Positions 6,798-15,568 of a stretch of DNA of 52,583 bases are shown here, piece by piece. The notes beneath the pieces are model-generated. The model was not told the DNA's origin, made no database searches, and saw only the letters and a program-made list of their open reading frames with translations. Numbering within the stretch: the stretch's first letter is position 1; each line of letters opens with the position of its first letter. The stretch lies in contig JANOBO010000167.1 of NCBI GenBank assembly GCA_031411695.1, positions 1 through 52,583 of the forward strand. Reading direction: 5' to 3'. This stretch comes from JAIBCL01 sp031411695 (GTDB lineage: Bacteria > Verrucomicrobiota > Verrucomicrobiia > Verrucomicrobiales > Verrucomicrobiaceae). Both the position numbers and the translations under genes were made by a program.

Positions 6798-8329
6798 GGC
6801 TTGAAGCCTTCGCGGATGGTGCCGTCGGTGTGGATGAGCGGCTCGGGATTTGCCGCGCGGCCCAGCTCGCGACAGCCGGGGCCGATGCCATCAAGGCCGA
6901 GATCGTCCTTCATCCGGTCCGCAAAAGCCTGTAGCTTCCGCACCTCATCCACTTTTGTCGCGGCGACGTTCTTCGTTTCCCCAATGTCATCGCTGAGATT
7001 GTAAAGACGCGGATAGGGCGCTTCCGCCTGTTCCATTTTTGGATTCTTCGCATTCTTCCCACCCTTCGCCTTCGCTGCGGCGGCTTTCTGCGGCTTGTCG
7101 CCGGTGATTTGCAGTTTCCACGGGCCGACGCGCACGGCCTCGAGTTTCAAGCCGCGGTAAAAGTAGAAAACGTCGTGCGGCCCTTTTGCCCCGACCTTGC
7201 CCGAGAGCAGCGGCCAGAGATCACCCCCGTCGATTTTTTTCTCCGGCAGCTTTGCATCCGCGAGCGCGGCGAATGTCGGCAGCACGTCCATCATGCTGGT
7301 GATCTCATCCGTCGCGGTGCCAGCGGCAATCTTGCCCGGCCACCAGGCGAGAGTGGGCACTCTCATGCCGCCCTCCCAGGTGCTGCCTTTGTTGCCGCGC
7401 AGAGGAACGTTCACCGCGCGCGGGGTGCCGCCGTTGTCCGAGGTAAAGATCACGAGCGTGTTCGTCTCGAGTTTCAGCTCGCGCAAGGCGTCCAGCACCT
7501 GCCCCACGCTCCAGTCCACCTCCTCGATCCAATCGCCGTAGATTCCGTTCTGCGATTTCGTGTGGAAGGCCTTGGCCGGGTAGAGCGGAAAGTGAATCGC
7601 GGTGTGCGGCAGGTAGAGAAAGAAATTTTTGTCCTTGCTCGCGCGGATGAATTTCACCGCCTCCTCGGTGTAACGCTGCGTGATCGTCTGCTGCTCCGTC
7701 GCGCCCACGCGTTCGACGACCTTGCCATCGCGCACGAGCGGCAGCGGCGGCTGCTGGCCTCCGGTCAGTCCCGTGTCCGCCACCTTGATTTCCGATTTGC
7801 TCTTCGCGTCCCCGGCCGCCGCGCGTTTTGGCAAAGGATCACCGAGACTGCTCTTCGATCCCTCCTCCGCAGTGCCCATGTCATTGGAATAGGGGATGCC
7901 GAAATAGTGATCGAATCCCTGCGCGGTGGGGAGAAACTCCGGCTGGTCGCCGAGATGCCATTTGCCGATGCATTGCGTGGTGTAGCCGGCGCTCTTGAGC
8001 ACCTCCGCCACCGTTTCCTCCTTCGGGTTCAATCCCACTGCCGCGCCTGGAAACAACACGCCGGGGATCGGCAGCACGCGCTTGGGATAGCAGCCCGTCA
8101 TCAGCGCCGAACGAGAAGGCGAGCAAACCGGGGCGGCGTAGTGGCAGCGCAGCTTCATCCCCTCCGCCGCCATGCGGTCAATGTTCGGCGTGCGGTTCAA
8201 CGTCGAGCCAAACGCGCCGATGTCCGCGTAGCCGAGATCGTCGATGTTAATGACGATGAAGTTCGGCCGCGCGGCCGGGGAGGTGATGCCGGCGGCGGCG
8301 ATGAGGAGGGAGAGAGCGAGGTGCTTCAT
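6794..8329 (-). CDS. secreted arylsulfatase A-like sulfatase
   Basis: This 511-residue sulfatase has a signal peptide MKHLALSLLIAAAGITSPAA. FIVINIDDLGYADIGAFGS supplies the metal-binding Asp residues. APVCSPSRSALMTG contains the formylglycine site Cys69. LYLPHTAIHFPLYPAKAF and VIFTSDNGGTPRAVN complete the S1 pattern of the arylsulfatase A/GalN6S group. A Lys/Ala-rich insert (KPQKAAAAKAKGGKNAKN) near residue 430 is unusual and probably a surface loop. ATG at 8329 is preferred because the upstream in-frame extension is not signal-like. It is the first gene of a two-sulfatase unit and overlaps the next by four bases. Activity needs a formylglycine-generating enzyme, which is not encoded in this window. 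Confidence 0.92.
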   Translation of the reverse strand: MKHLALSLLIAAAGITSPAARPNFIVINIDDLGYADIGAFGSTLNRTPNIDRMAAEGMKLRCHYAAPVCSPSRSALMTGCYPKRVLPIPGVLFPGAAVGLNPKEETVAEVLKSAGYTTQCIGKWHLGDQPEFLPTAQGFDHYFGIPYSNDMGTAEEGSKSSLGDPLPKRAAAGDAKSKSEIKVADTGLTGGQQPPLPLVRDGKVVERVGATEQQTITQRYTEEAVKFIRASKDKNFFLYLPHTAIHFPLYPAKAFHTKSQNGIYGDWIEEVDWSVGQVLDALRELKLETNTLVIFTSDNGGTPRAVNVPLRGNKGSTWEGGMRVPTLAWWPGKIAAGTATDEITSMMDVLPTFAALADAKLPEKKIDGGDLWPLLSGKVGAKGPHDVFYFYRGLKLEAVRVGPWKLQITGDKPQKAAAAKAKGGKNAKNPKMEQAEAPYPRLYNLSDDIGETKNVAATKVDEVRKLQAFADRMKDDLGLDGIGPGCRELGRAANPEPLIHTDGTIREGFKP

Positions 8330-8460
8330 GGTTGAGTGTTGCAGTGAACGCGCACCCATGTCCGATCTACCTGCAAAAATCTGAGCGTCCGGCGGCGGGA
8401 TGAGCGCGGCGCGGAAACAGGCGCGAGCAACCCGCTTGTTCCGGCGTTTGTCATCCAGTC

Positions 8461-9372
8461 ATGAACCTGCTCGCACGAAGCCTCGCCTGTTTATCCATCC
8501 TGCTCGCCGTCGTGCCGCTTCACGCGGAGATCAAGGCGGTGCGGCCCGTGATCCCCACGCACACCCGCGTCGATGACGTTGTTTACGGACGCAAGTTCGG
8601 CGTCGCGCTCACGCTGGATGTCATCCGACCGGAGAAGCCGAACGGCTTTGGCATCGCCTACATGGTCAGCGGCGGCTGGGTGTCGGGCTACTCACCGAAC
8701 ACGCCGGAAACGTACGCGCCCTTCCTCGAGCGCGGCTACACCGTGTTCTCCGTGCGCCACGGCTGCCAGCCGAAGTTCATCATCCCGGAGATCACGCAGG
8801 ACATTCACCGCGCCATCCGCTTCATCCGGCAGAATGCGGCGCGGTGGGATGTGAATCCGGACAAGCTCGGCATCAGCGGCGGCAGCGCCGGCGGGCATCT
8901 CTCCCTCACGATGGGCGTGCAGGGCGGGCCGGGTGATCCGCAGGCGAAGGATGCGGTGGACCGGCAAAGCAGCGCCGTGCAGGCGATCGCGTGTTTGTTT
9001 CCGCCGACGGACTTTTTAAACTACGGAAAGCCTGGTGAAGATGCGGTCGGCGTCGGCACGCTGAAAAATTACAAGGGCGCGTTCGGCCAGGAGTCCGACA
9101 CGCCGGAAGGCCGCCAGCGTCTGGGCAGGGAAACCTCGCCGATCTACCGCGTCACCGCTAAGCTGCCGCCCACCTTCATCATTCATGGCGACCAGGATTT
9201 CCTCGTGCCGATCCAGCAATCGGAAATCTTTGTCGCGAAGGCGACAGAGGCGGGAGCTATCGCAAAACTCGTGGTGAAACCCGGCGCCGCGCATGGCTGG
9301 CCTGACCGCCAGCCCGACTTCGCGCAGTTTGCCGACTGGTTCGACGAGCATCTGCGCGGCATCCGAAAGTGA
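8461..9372 (+). CDS. secreted alpha/beta hydrolase (esterase/lipase-like)
   Basis: The 303-residue product begins with a Sec signal (MNLLARSLACLSILLAVVPLHA). The fold marks are VSGGWVSGYSPN for the oxyanion region, the nucleophile elbow GISGGSAGGHLSL with Ser142, IIHGDQDFLVP for the acid Asp, and GAAHGW for the catalytic His near the C-terminus. Length and motif order fit carbohydrate esterases and the BD-FAE/Aes-type hydrolases. Lying divergent from the sulfatases, it may remove acetyl or acyl groups from the same polysaccharide, which is inference from context. ATG at 8461 gives a clean signal peptide. Confidence 0.85.
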   Translation: MNLLARSLACLSILLAVVPLHAEIKAVRPVIPTHTRVDDVVYGRKFGVALTLDVIRPEKPNGFGIAYMVSGGWVSGYSPNTPETYAPFLERGYTVFSVRHGCQPKFIIPEITQDIHRAIRFIRQNAARWDVNPDKLGISGGSAGGHLSLTMGVQGGPGDPQAKDAVDRQSSAVQAIACLFPPTDFLNYGKPGEDAVGVGTLKNYKGAFGQESDTPEGRQRLGRETSPIYRVTAKLPPTFIIHGDQDFLVPIQQSEIFVAKATEAGAIAKLVVKPGAAHGWPDRQPDFAQFADWFDEHLRGIRK

Positions 9373-9452
9373 CGTCAGAAGGTCAACGCGCACGCGGCAG
9401 GTGATGGTTCCGGGTTGCCGCCTGCTGTGCGATGACGTACGATGGCAGGCTC

Positions 9453-12014
9453 ATGGGAAATGGAACTTGGCTGGCTCACACTCTCGCGGCGGGATTTCTT
9501 TTCGCGCTGCCGGTCACGGCGTTGCACGGGGCTGTGGCGCAGGGCGTGAAGAAAAGTGCTCCGAATGCGCGGGTGCTGGCGGCGATCATTGAAGCGCGGA
9601 AGGCGCTGGGAGACGGGCTGCCGCAGGTGGCGGCGGTGAAGGCGGCGCGTTTGCTGGAGGAGAAAGGTCTGACGGGCAGGGAGAAGTCCGAGATCGCCAG
9701 CATCGCGGTGGAGGGCTGGATCCGCGCGCGGGACGGTGTGCGGGCGGCCGAGTTGCTGGGAAGGTTTGAGGTGGAGGACGAGGCTTTTTGGGCGGCTCAT
9801 GCGCAGGTGCTGGCGGGGGATCTGGACGCGGCGGCGACGGCGTTTCGGAAGTGGCGGTCGATGGGGGAGCTGGCGGATCAGGCGCGGCTTTCGCTCGCTT
9901 TCGTGCTGATGGCGGCTGGACGGGAGGGGGAGGCGCGCACGGAGCTGAAGGAGGTGCGCATGAGCGGGGACGCGGCGGTGGCGAAGAAGGCGCGGCTGCT
10001 TTTCAATGAGCTGGAGCTTCTGGTGGGGCGGAACGAGCCGGTGATCCAGCGCCTCTCACACGAGGAGGGGGGCAAAAACGGGGAGGTGCAATTTCTCCGC
10101 GCGCGCGGGCTGCTGCAACTGGGGGAGACGGCGAAGGCTGAGGCGGTGCTGCGTGACCTGCTGGTGCTGCCCAACATCGGCAGTCATCTGCACGATGCTG
10201 CGGTGGTGCTGGGAGCGGAGGCGCACCTGAGCCAGCGGAAGGCCGACGAGGCGCTGCGCATGCTGGTGCAATTTTTGGACAAGGCGCAGCACTCGGATTT
10301 CTGGCGCGAGGCGTTTGAACTGCTGAACCGCTGCCGGCTGGAGCTACAGTCGGGGGATCAGATCCCGCTGGCGGTGGCAAACTGGATCGGCGTCGATGCG
10401 GTGCCGGAGCGTCGGGCGCATGCGATGTTTTGGATCGCCCGCTGGCTGGACTCGGCGGGACGGAAGACGGAGGCGCTGGGGATGACCGAGGCCTTCCTGC
10501 AATTGCATCCGCGGCACCGGAATGAGAGCGAGGCGATGCGGCTGGCGATGAAGCTGAATGGCGAGCTGCACGCGGATGCGCGGGTGCTGGAGCTGGCGCA
10601 GCAATGGCGTGGCAGATACGGCGGCGGGGGGGATTCGCTGGTGGACTTCATCACCGGCGGAATTTTTTTCGCGCGCGGAGATCTCGGTCCGGCCCTGGCG
10701 GCATTCCGTCGGTCCGCAGAGACGGCGGGCGGGCTGCCGGAGCGGCGGCGTGCCTTGCACAATGCCGCAGTGACGGCGGTGCGCGCGGGTGAGCTGGCGG
10801 TGTACCAGACGCTGCTGAGCCAGGTGGAGGTGGCGGGCGCGGCAGCGGGCGATGGCGCGAAACGCGTGGCGGAAGGCAGCGCGGCAGCGAGTCTGGAGCT
10901 GGATCGCGCGCTGCAAATGGCGGCGCGGGCGGATGCGGCGGCGGAGGTGGAGATCCAGAAATTCATCAGCGCAAACCCGGAGCATCCGCGCTGGGCGGAG
11001 GCGCAGGTGGCGCGCGCGGAGCTGGCGCTGCTCGATGTGCCGCCGCGCGTGAAGGATGCCGCGGTGTCCCTGCAGGCGGCGATGCAGAAGAAGGAGATCA
11101 GCACCACCACGCGCGAGCGCATCGACTATGTGACGATGTGGCTGCGTGAGGCGGAGGAAAATCTTCGCGGCGTGGCGGAGGCGGGGCTGGCCTTTCTGAA
11201 GAATTGGCCCGCATCACCCCTGGCCGATGAGGTGCGGATGAAAACGGGCGAGGCGTACTATCGCCTGCAAGACTACCCGGAGGCGCGCACGCAGTTTGAG
11301 CTGCTGGCCAGGGAACGGCCCGGCTCGGCGTATGCGGACTCCGCGTTGTTCTTTGCGGGCAAGGCGGCGATGGAGCTGATGACGCCGGAGGGTCTGCAGC
11401 GCGCGATCGCATTCTGGGGAGATCTTGCCGAGCACGGCGGCCCGATGGCGATCACCGCGCGCTTCCAGCAGGCGCTGGCAAAACGGCGCGAAGGCTACGA
11501 GAAGGAGGCGCTTTCCATCATCGACGCGCTGCTGGCGGAGAAGGCCATCGACGAGGAGATGCGCATGCAGGCGCAGTGCCAGCGCATCGAGCTGCAGCTC
11601 ATCCTCGGGCGCACGGATGCGAAGCAGCGTGAAGGCGCGGCGGAAGCGGCGAGGGCGCTGAGGGACAAGCCGGGCCTGGGCTATCTTTGGAAAGGCCGCA
11701 CCGGCGCGCTGCTGACGCAAGCCTTGCAGGACATGGGCCGGGACGCGGAGGCGCTGGAGGCATGCTACGACATCGTGAACGCTGGCATCGACGCCGCATC
11801 CGGCCCGGCAAATCCGGCGGAGTTCTTCTGGTTTTACTGGGCCGGTTTCCGCGCCGTGACGATCCTTGAAGCGCAGAAACAATGGGAAGCCGCGGCGAAG
11901 ATGGCGGAGACGCTGGCACAGACCGCCGGTGATCGCGCGGGCGAGGCGAAGGAGCTGGCGACGCGCATTCGGATGCAGCATTTCCTTTGGGACGGGACGG
12001 CGGGGGGAAAGTAG
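9453..12014 (+). CDS. large secreted tetratricopeptide-like repeat protein
   Basis: The 853-residue product starts MGNGTWLAHTLAAGFLFALP, a signal peptide ending near ALHG. The body is almost all helical, with repeating Ala/Leu/Glu-rich units of about 34 residues. Examples are FLKNWPASPLADEVRMKTGE followed by AYYRLQDYPEARTQFELLAR, and SAYADSALFFAGKAAMELM, the classic TPR periodicity of the BamD/YbgF type. No catalytic motif is visible. It probably acts in the periplasm as a scaffold for protein partners. ATG at 9432 is seven codons upstream and in frame; 9453 gives the better signal peptide. It follows the hydrolase by 80 bases on the same strand. Confidence 0.8.
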   Translation: MGNGTWLAHTLAAGFLFALPVTALHGAVAQGVKKSAPNARVLAAIIEARKALGDGLPQVAAVKAARLLEEKGLTGREKSEIASIAVEGWIRARDGVRAAELLGRFEVEDEAFWAAHAQVLAGDLDAAATAFRKWRSMGELADQARLSLAFVLMAAGREGEARTELKEVRMSGDAAVAKKARLLFNELELLVGRNEPVIQRLSHEEGGKNGEVQFLRARGLLQLGETAKAEAVLRDLLVLPNIGSHLHDAAVVLGAEAHLSQRKADEALRMLVQFLDKAQHSDFWREAFELLNRCRLELQSGDQIPLAVANWIGVDAVPERRAHAMFWIARWLDSAGRKTEALGMTEAFLQLHPRHRNESEAMRLAMKLNGELHADARVLELAQQWRGRYGGGGDSLVDFITGGIFFARGDLGPALAAFRRSAETAGGLPERRRALHNAAVTAVRAGELAVYQTLLSQVEVAGAAAGDGAKRVAEGSAAASLELDRALQMAARADAAAEVEIQKFISANPEHPRWAEAQVARAELALLDVPPRVKDAAVSLQAAMQKKEISTTTRERIDYVTMWLREAEENLRGVAEAGLAFLKNWPASPLADEVRMKTGEAYYRLQDYPEARTQFELLARERPGSAYADSALFFAGKAAMELMTPEGLQRAIAFWGDLAEHGGPMAITARFQQALAKRREGYEKEALSIIDALLAEKAIDEEMRMQAQCQRIELQLILGRTDAKQREGAAEAARALRDKPGLGYLWKGRTGALLTQALQDMGRDAEALEACYDIVNAGIDAASGPANPAEFFWFYWAGFRAVTILEAQKQWEAAAKMAETLAQTAGDRAGEAKELATRIRMQHFLWDGTAGGK

Positions 12015-12020
12015 CAGGCG

Positions 12021-12039
12021 CGAATGACGAATGACGAAG
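12021..12039. repeat. short heptamer tandem repeat
   Basis: CGAATGA occurs twice in a row, followed by CGAAGTA, directly after the TPR-gene stop codon. The unit is seven bases. Other seven-base repeats with different units lie at 47843-47866 and 49076-49140. Confidence 0.55.
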
Positions 12040-12161
12040 TAGGCGAGCGCGTCCCACCTCGTAACACGTCGCAACACAAAAAAACTCCAGACGAGTGGTC
12101 CGCTCATTTTGAGTCGGGAGCGGGAGGGGATCGCGGCCGGAATTTGTGAGGCACGAGGTTC

Positions 12162-12189
12162 TTGCGCGTGGGGATTGCGCACCTAATAT
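12162..12189 (+). promoter_or_regulatory. possible sigma-70-type promoter
   Basis: TTGCGC (12162-12167) and TAATAT (12184-12189) are separated by 16 bases, near the canonical spacing, in an otherwise GC-rich stretch. Transcription would start near 12196, ahead of the aminotransferase start. Only the -10 box is a strong match, so this is tentative. Confidence 0.4.
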
Positions 12190-12235
12190 CCGCACTCCCG
12201 CCGCAGGCATGATGTCTGCTAAAAAACAAATCCCC

Positions 12236-13315
12236 ATGCCCACCCACATCAAACTTTTCATTCCGGGTCCTGTCGAAGTGTCGCCCGCCACCATGGTCGC
12301 GATGACGCAGCCGATGATCGGCCACCGCAGCAAGGACTTCCAAAACCTTTACGCCGAGATCCAGCCGCAGCTCCAGTCGCTGATGGGCACCACACAGCCC
12401 GTGTTTCTCAGCACCTCATCCGCATGGGGCGTGATGGAGGGCGCGATCCGGAACCTCGTTGCCAAGAAAGTGCTGAACTGCTGCGGCGGCGCCTTCTCGG
12501 ACAAGTGGTTCGATGTCTCCAAGAAATGCGGCAAGCAGGCCGAGGCGTATCAAGTCGAGTGGGGCCAGCCCATCCAGGCGGCGGAGATCGACAAACGTCT
12601 GGCCACGGGCGACTTCGACGCGCTCACGCTCATTCACAATGAGACTTCCACCGGCGTGATGAGCCCGCTGGCGGAGATCGCCGCGCTGAAAAAAAAGTAT
12701 CCCGACGTGATGTTCATCGTCGATGCCGTCTCGTCGCTGAGCGCGATGCCGATCCCATTTGATGAGCTGGGCATCGATGTGCTGCTGGCCGGGACGCAGA
12801 AGGCCTTTGCGCTGCCGCCGGGCCTCGCGGTCTTCACCGCGTCAAACGCCGCCTTCGAGCGCGCGGCTACGATCAAGGATCGCGGCTACTACTTTGACTT
12901 CATCGAGTTCAAAAAGAACGGCGAGAACAGCATGACGCCGAGCACGCCGTGCATCTCGATGATCTACGGCCTGCGCCACAAGCTGGGTGAGTTTGCGGCG
13001 GAAGGCATCCCCGCACGTCACGCGCGGCACGCGAAGCTCAACGGCATGGTGCATGATTGGGTGCGCAAAAATGGCTTCGAGTTTCTCGCGCCCGAGGGCT
13101 TCCGCTCCGTGACGTTGACCTGCGTGAAGAACAATCGCGAGATCGATGTGGCGAAGCTGAACTCGCTGCTGAAGGCCAATCACTCGATGCTGATCGACGG
13201 CGGATACGGCAAGCTCAAGGGGCTCACCTTCCGCATCTCGAACATGGGTGACGAGACGGAGGCGACGATGACGGAGCTGCTGTCGGCGCTGGATAATTGC
13301 CTGGAGCAGTTGTAG
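12236..13315 (+). CDS. class V aminotransferase (alanine-glyoxylate/serine-pyruvate/phosphoserine type)
   Basis: The product is about 359 residues. KLFIPGPVEVSP at the N-terminus and MIGHRSKDFQNLY are the family's hallmark opening. IVDAVSSLSAMPIPFDELG contains the cofactor-contacting Asp, and LLAGTQKAFALPPGLA contains the PLP lysine. The C-terminal FRISNMGDETEATMTELLSA matches the alanine-glyoxylate aminotransferase/SerC-like subfamily. It probably moves an amino group between serine or alanine and an oxo-acid, perhaps in serine or glyoxylate metabolism. An in-frame ATG at 12209 would add nine residues, but that segment is AT-rich and homologues begin near MPTHIKLF, so 12236 is preferred. Confidence 0.87.
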   Translation: MPTHIKLFIPGPVEVSPATMVAMTQPMIGHRSKDFQNLYAEIQPQLQSLMGTTQPVFLSTSSAWGVMEGAIRNLVAKKVLNCCGGAFSDKWFDVSKKCGKQAEAYQVEWGQPIQAAEIDKRLATGDFDALTLIHNETSTGVMSPLAEIAALKKKYPDVMFIVDAVSSLSAMPIPFDELGIDVLLAGTQKAFALPPGLAVFTASNAAFERAATIKDRGYYFDFIEFKKNGENSMTPSTPCISMIYGLRHKLGEFAAEGIPARHARHAKLNGMVHDWVRKNGFEFLAPEGFRSVTLTCVKNNREIDVAKLNSLLKANHSMLIDGGYGKLKGLTFRISNMGDETEATMTELLSALDNCLEQL

Positions 13316-13489
13316 TGCGGGCGACGGACCGAGGCGCGGCAGCAAAGTAGCCATCCCGCTTCTGCGAAATGAGCCTCCAGCTTTCGCCCTTCAGTGAGCG
13401 TGCTGCCCCATCCAGAATTGTCTCGCTGGCGGCGCACAGGGATCATCTCACGCGGCGCGGTGGCCACCTTGCGCGGTCGCACCCCCATC

Positions 13490-13825
13490 TCACTTGGCGT
13501 CGAGCTTGAGTCGCGGCCTCATTTTCTCCAGCGTCTTCTCGCCGATGCCGGGCACCTTCAGCAAGTCCTCCGCCTTCGAATAAGGCCGGCCGTTGATGAT
13601 CTTCTTTGCGATCTCAGGTCCCACGGAAGGGAGCGTCGCGAGCTGCTCGGCGGTGGCCGTGTTCACGTCGAGAGGACGGGTCGTGGGATCACCTCGAAAA
13701 ACGAGGAAGGCCACGATGAGCACGCCGACCACAGCGAGCGCGATGAAGGCGAGCCGCAGCGTGTGGTCGCCTTGTTTCCCTCGCGTCTGGCGGTCTTGGA
13801 GAAGTTTGTCGAAGGCCTCGCTCAT
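13490..13825 (-). CDS. ComEA-like helix-hairpin-helix DNA-binding protein
   Basis: The 111-residue product has one membrane helix (about 26-43, LAFIALAVVGVLIVAFLV) and a C-terminal helix-hairpin-helix pair. LDVNTATAEQLATLPSVGPE and AEDLLKVPGIGEKTLEKMRP are the two HhH motifs of the ComEA type. This architecture anchors a DNA-binding domain outside the membrane, as in DNA uptake. No other competence gene is nearby, so the role is inferred from architecture alone. It lies 15 bases after the MFS transporter on the same strand and may share its transcript. Confidence 0.88.
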   Translation of the reverse strand: MSEAFDKLLQDRQTRGKQGDHTLRLAFIALAVVGVLIVAFLVFRGDPTTRPLDVNTATAEQLATLPSVGPEIAKKIINGRPYSKAEDLLKVPGIGEKTLEKMRPRLKLDAK

Positions 13826-13840
13826 GGTGGCAGGTGAGGA

Positions 13841-15358
13841 TTACTTGAGCTGCTGGCCCTTTGTCTCAGGGCCGAACCAAATGAGAACAAAGCCCACGAC
13901 ATAGATGGACGCCATGACCGAGCCAGCCTTGGCGAAGCTGCCGTCAAAGAATGCGATGAGCGTGGCTGTCTGAAGCCCGCCGATGGCTGCGACGATGCGG
14001 CCAAAATTAAACGCAAAGCCCTGACCGGTGGCGCGGACTGCGGTCGGAAACAGCTCGGGCAGATACAGCGGGAAGAAACCATAGAACGCCGCAGTGACAC
14101 CACCGGCGATGAACGTCGCGGGGAGGAAGAACGCGCCGTAGCCGCTGTTTCCCTGATAGAGCAGCAGCGCGCCGAAGATGGAGCCGATACACAGCGCCGC
14201 ATAGGTGATGCGGCGTCCGAAACGGCCTGCGGCCAACGCCGCAGCCATGGTGCCAGTGATCGCGCCTAACGAGAGGCAGATCAGCGTCCACTCCTTCGCA
14301 TGTTTCGCCGGATCAGGTTCCAATTGCGCTGCCCACCGCGGTGCCCATTGCGTCGAGCCCCAGGTGCCGAGCAGCGCCACCGCCGCCAGTCCCGCGCCGA
14401 AAAGCATCATCCTGACGATGGCCCTGCCTTCACCCGCATCGATCATCCCCGCGATCTCGGAGCGCGCCAGATAGCGGCGCACGGGATGGAGAAAGCCGAA
14501 GATGGCGGCGGCAAGTCCCGCCACTGTGATGATGAGCGCAGGAAGCGGGGACACTCCTGCCGGCGACCACGCCCAAATGATGGCCAGGCTGGCGAGTGAT
14601 CCGCCCAGCACGCCGAACAAATCCACGTTGGCCCAATGCGAGGTGGCGCCGCGGTCCCGCTCATGCGTCCACTTCTCAGACTCCGGCACGAAGAGCCGGA
14701 TGAGGAAGATGAGCAGCGCGGGAAAGGCGCCGCTGATCATGAGGAAGCGCCAGCCGGAATTGGCCAGGAGCTTGTCGGTGATGGTTTCGGAAAAGCCCAC
14801 GCTGAGCAGCAGGCCCTCGAGGTTCGCGATGAAGCTGAGCATCGCCATGCTCAGCACCGCCACGAGCAGATAGCCCACATTGGCCGCAGCTCCGATGAGG
14901 CCCGCGATGAGCGCGCGTGACTTCCCAGGCCAGATTTCATTCACCAAGGCGACGCCGAGCGACCACTCCCCACCCATGCCGAGGGAGGCGATGAACCGCA
15001 GAGCGGCGATGTGCCATGCCTCCGTGGCCAGTCCGCACAGGCCCGTGAAAATCGCGTAGGTGAAGATGCTCAGCGACATGGCGCGCACCCGCCCGATCTT
15101 GTCGCCCAGCCATCCAAAAACCACGCCGCCGCTCGCCGCGCCGACGAGGAAGACTGCGATGATGGCACCAAACCATTTGGCCGCATCCGCCGGCGGAGAA
15201 GTCGGTCCCAGCAAGTCCGTGAGCGCAGCCTGGCCGATGAGCGGGAACAGCCCCATCTCGAAGCCATCAAACATCCAGCCAAGGAACGCGGCGATCAGCG
15301 TCATGTATTTGGCGGTGTTCGAGACGGGGCGGGAGGACTCAGAGTTCTGGATGGACAT
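13841..15358 (-). CDS. MFS transporter, sugar/organic-acid:H+ symporter-like
   Basis: This is a 505-residue polytopic membrane protein. The start MSIQNSESSRPVSNTAKYMT leads into helix 1, which contains GWMFDGFEMGLFPLIG. The MFS signature GWLGDKIGRVRAMSLS lies between helices 2 and 3. Later, a cytosolic GRFGRRITYA loop and FPLYLPELFPTAVRATGQGF before helix 11 match the metabolite:H+ symporter group (AAHS and SP families). The longer central loop after helix 6 (SEKWTHERDRGATSHW) is normal for these. It probably imports an organic acid or sugar; the substrate is not determinable. ATG at 15358 was chosen because the upstream extension reads as non-coding. Confidence 0.88.
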   Translation of the reverse strand: MSIQNSESSRPVSNTAKYMTLIAAFLGWMFDGFEMGLFPLIGQAALTDLLGPTSPPADAAKWFGAIIAVFLVGAASGGVVFGWLGDKIGRVRAMSLSIFTYAIFTGLCGLATEAWHIAALRFIASLGMGGEWSLGVALVNEIWPGKSRALIAGLIGAAANVGYLLVAVLSMAMLSFIANLEGLLLSVGFSETITDKLLANSGWRFLMISGAFPALLIFLIRLFVPESEKWTHERDRGATSHWANVDLFGVLGGSLASLAIIWAWSPAGVSPLPALIITVAGLAAAIFGFLHPVRRYLARSEIAGMIDAGEGRAIVRMMLFGAGLAAVALLGTWGSTQWAPRWAAQLEPDPAKHAKEWTLICLSLGAITGTMAAALAAGRFGRRITYAALCIGSIFGALLLYQGNSGYGAFFLPATFIAGGVTAAFYGFFPLYLPELFPTAVRATGQGFAFNFGRIVAAIGGLQTATLIAFFDGSFAKAGSVMASIYVVGFVLIWFGPETKGQQLK

Positions 15359-15568
15359 GGGGAGGGAAAGTGTGGAGTGATGAAACGAAAAACGGAGGCA
15401 GGGCGCAGGTGTCACCGGAGGTCTCGTCAAAAGGCATGGCGCCTTGGGCGCACGCGATACCCGACGGCAGTGAAGGGCGCAAGAAGGTTGTCTGCGGAAG
15501 GCGCTCGCTGACGACGGTCGGCGTCATCACTTACAGCCGGGGGTGTGCACCACCGCGATTCTGTGGTC

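Noticed and set aside
7109..8335. Long open frame opposite the second sulfatase
   Set aside because: It is exactly antisense to a gene with full sulfatase motifs; its translation is Arg/His/Ala-rich and lacks any recognisable domain.
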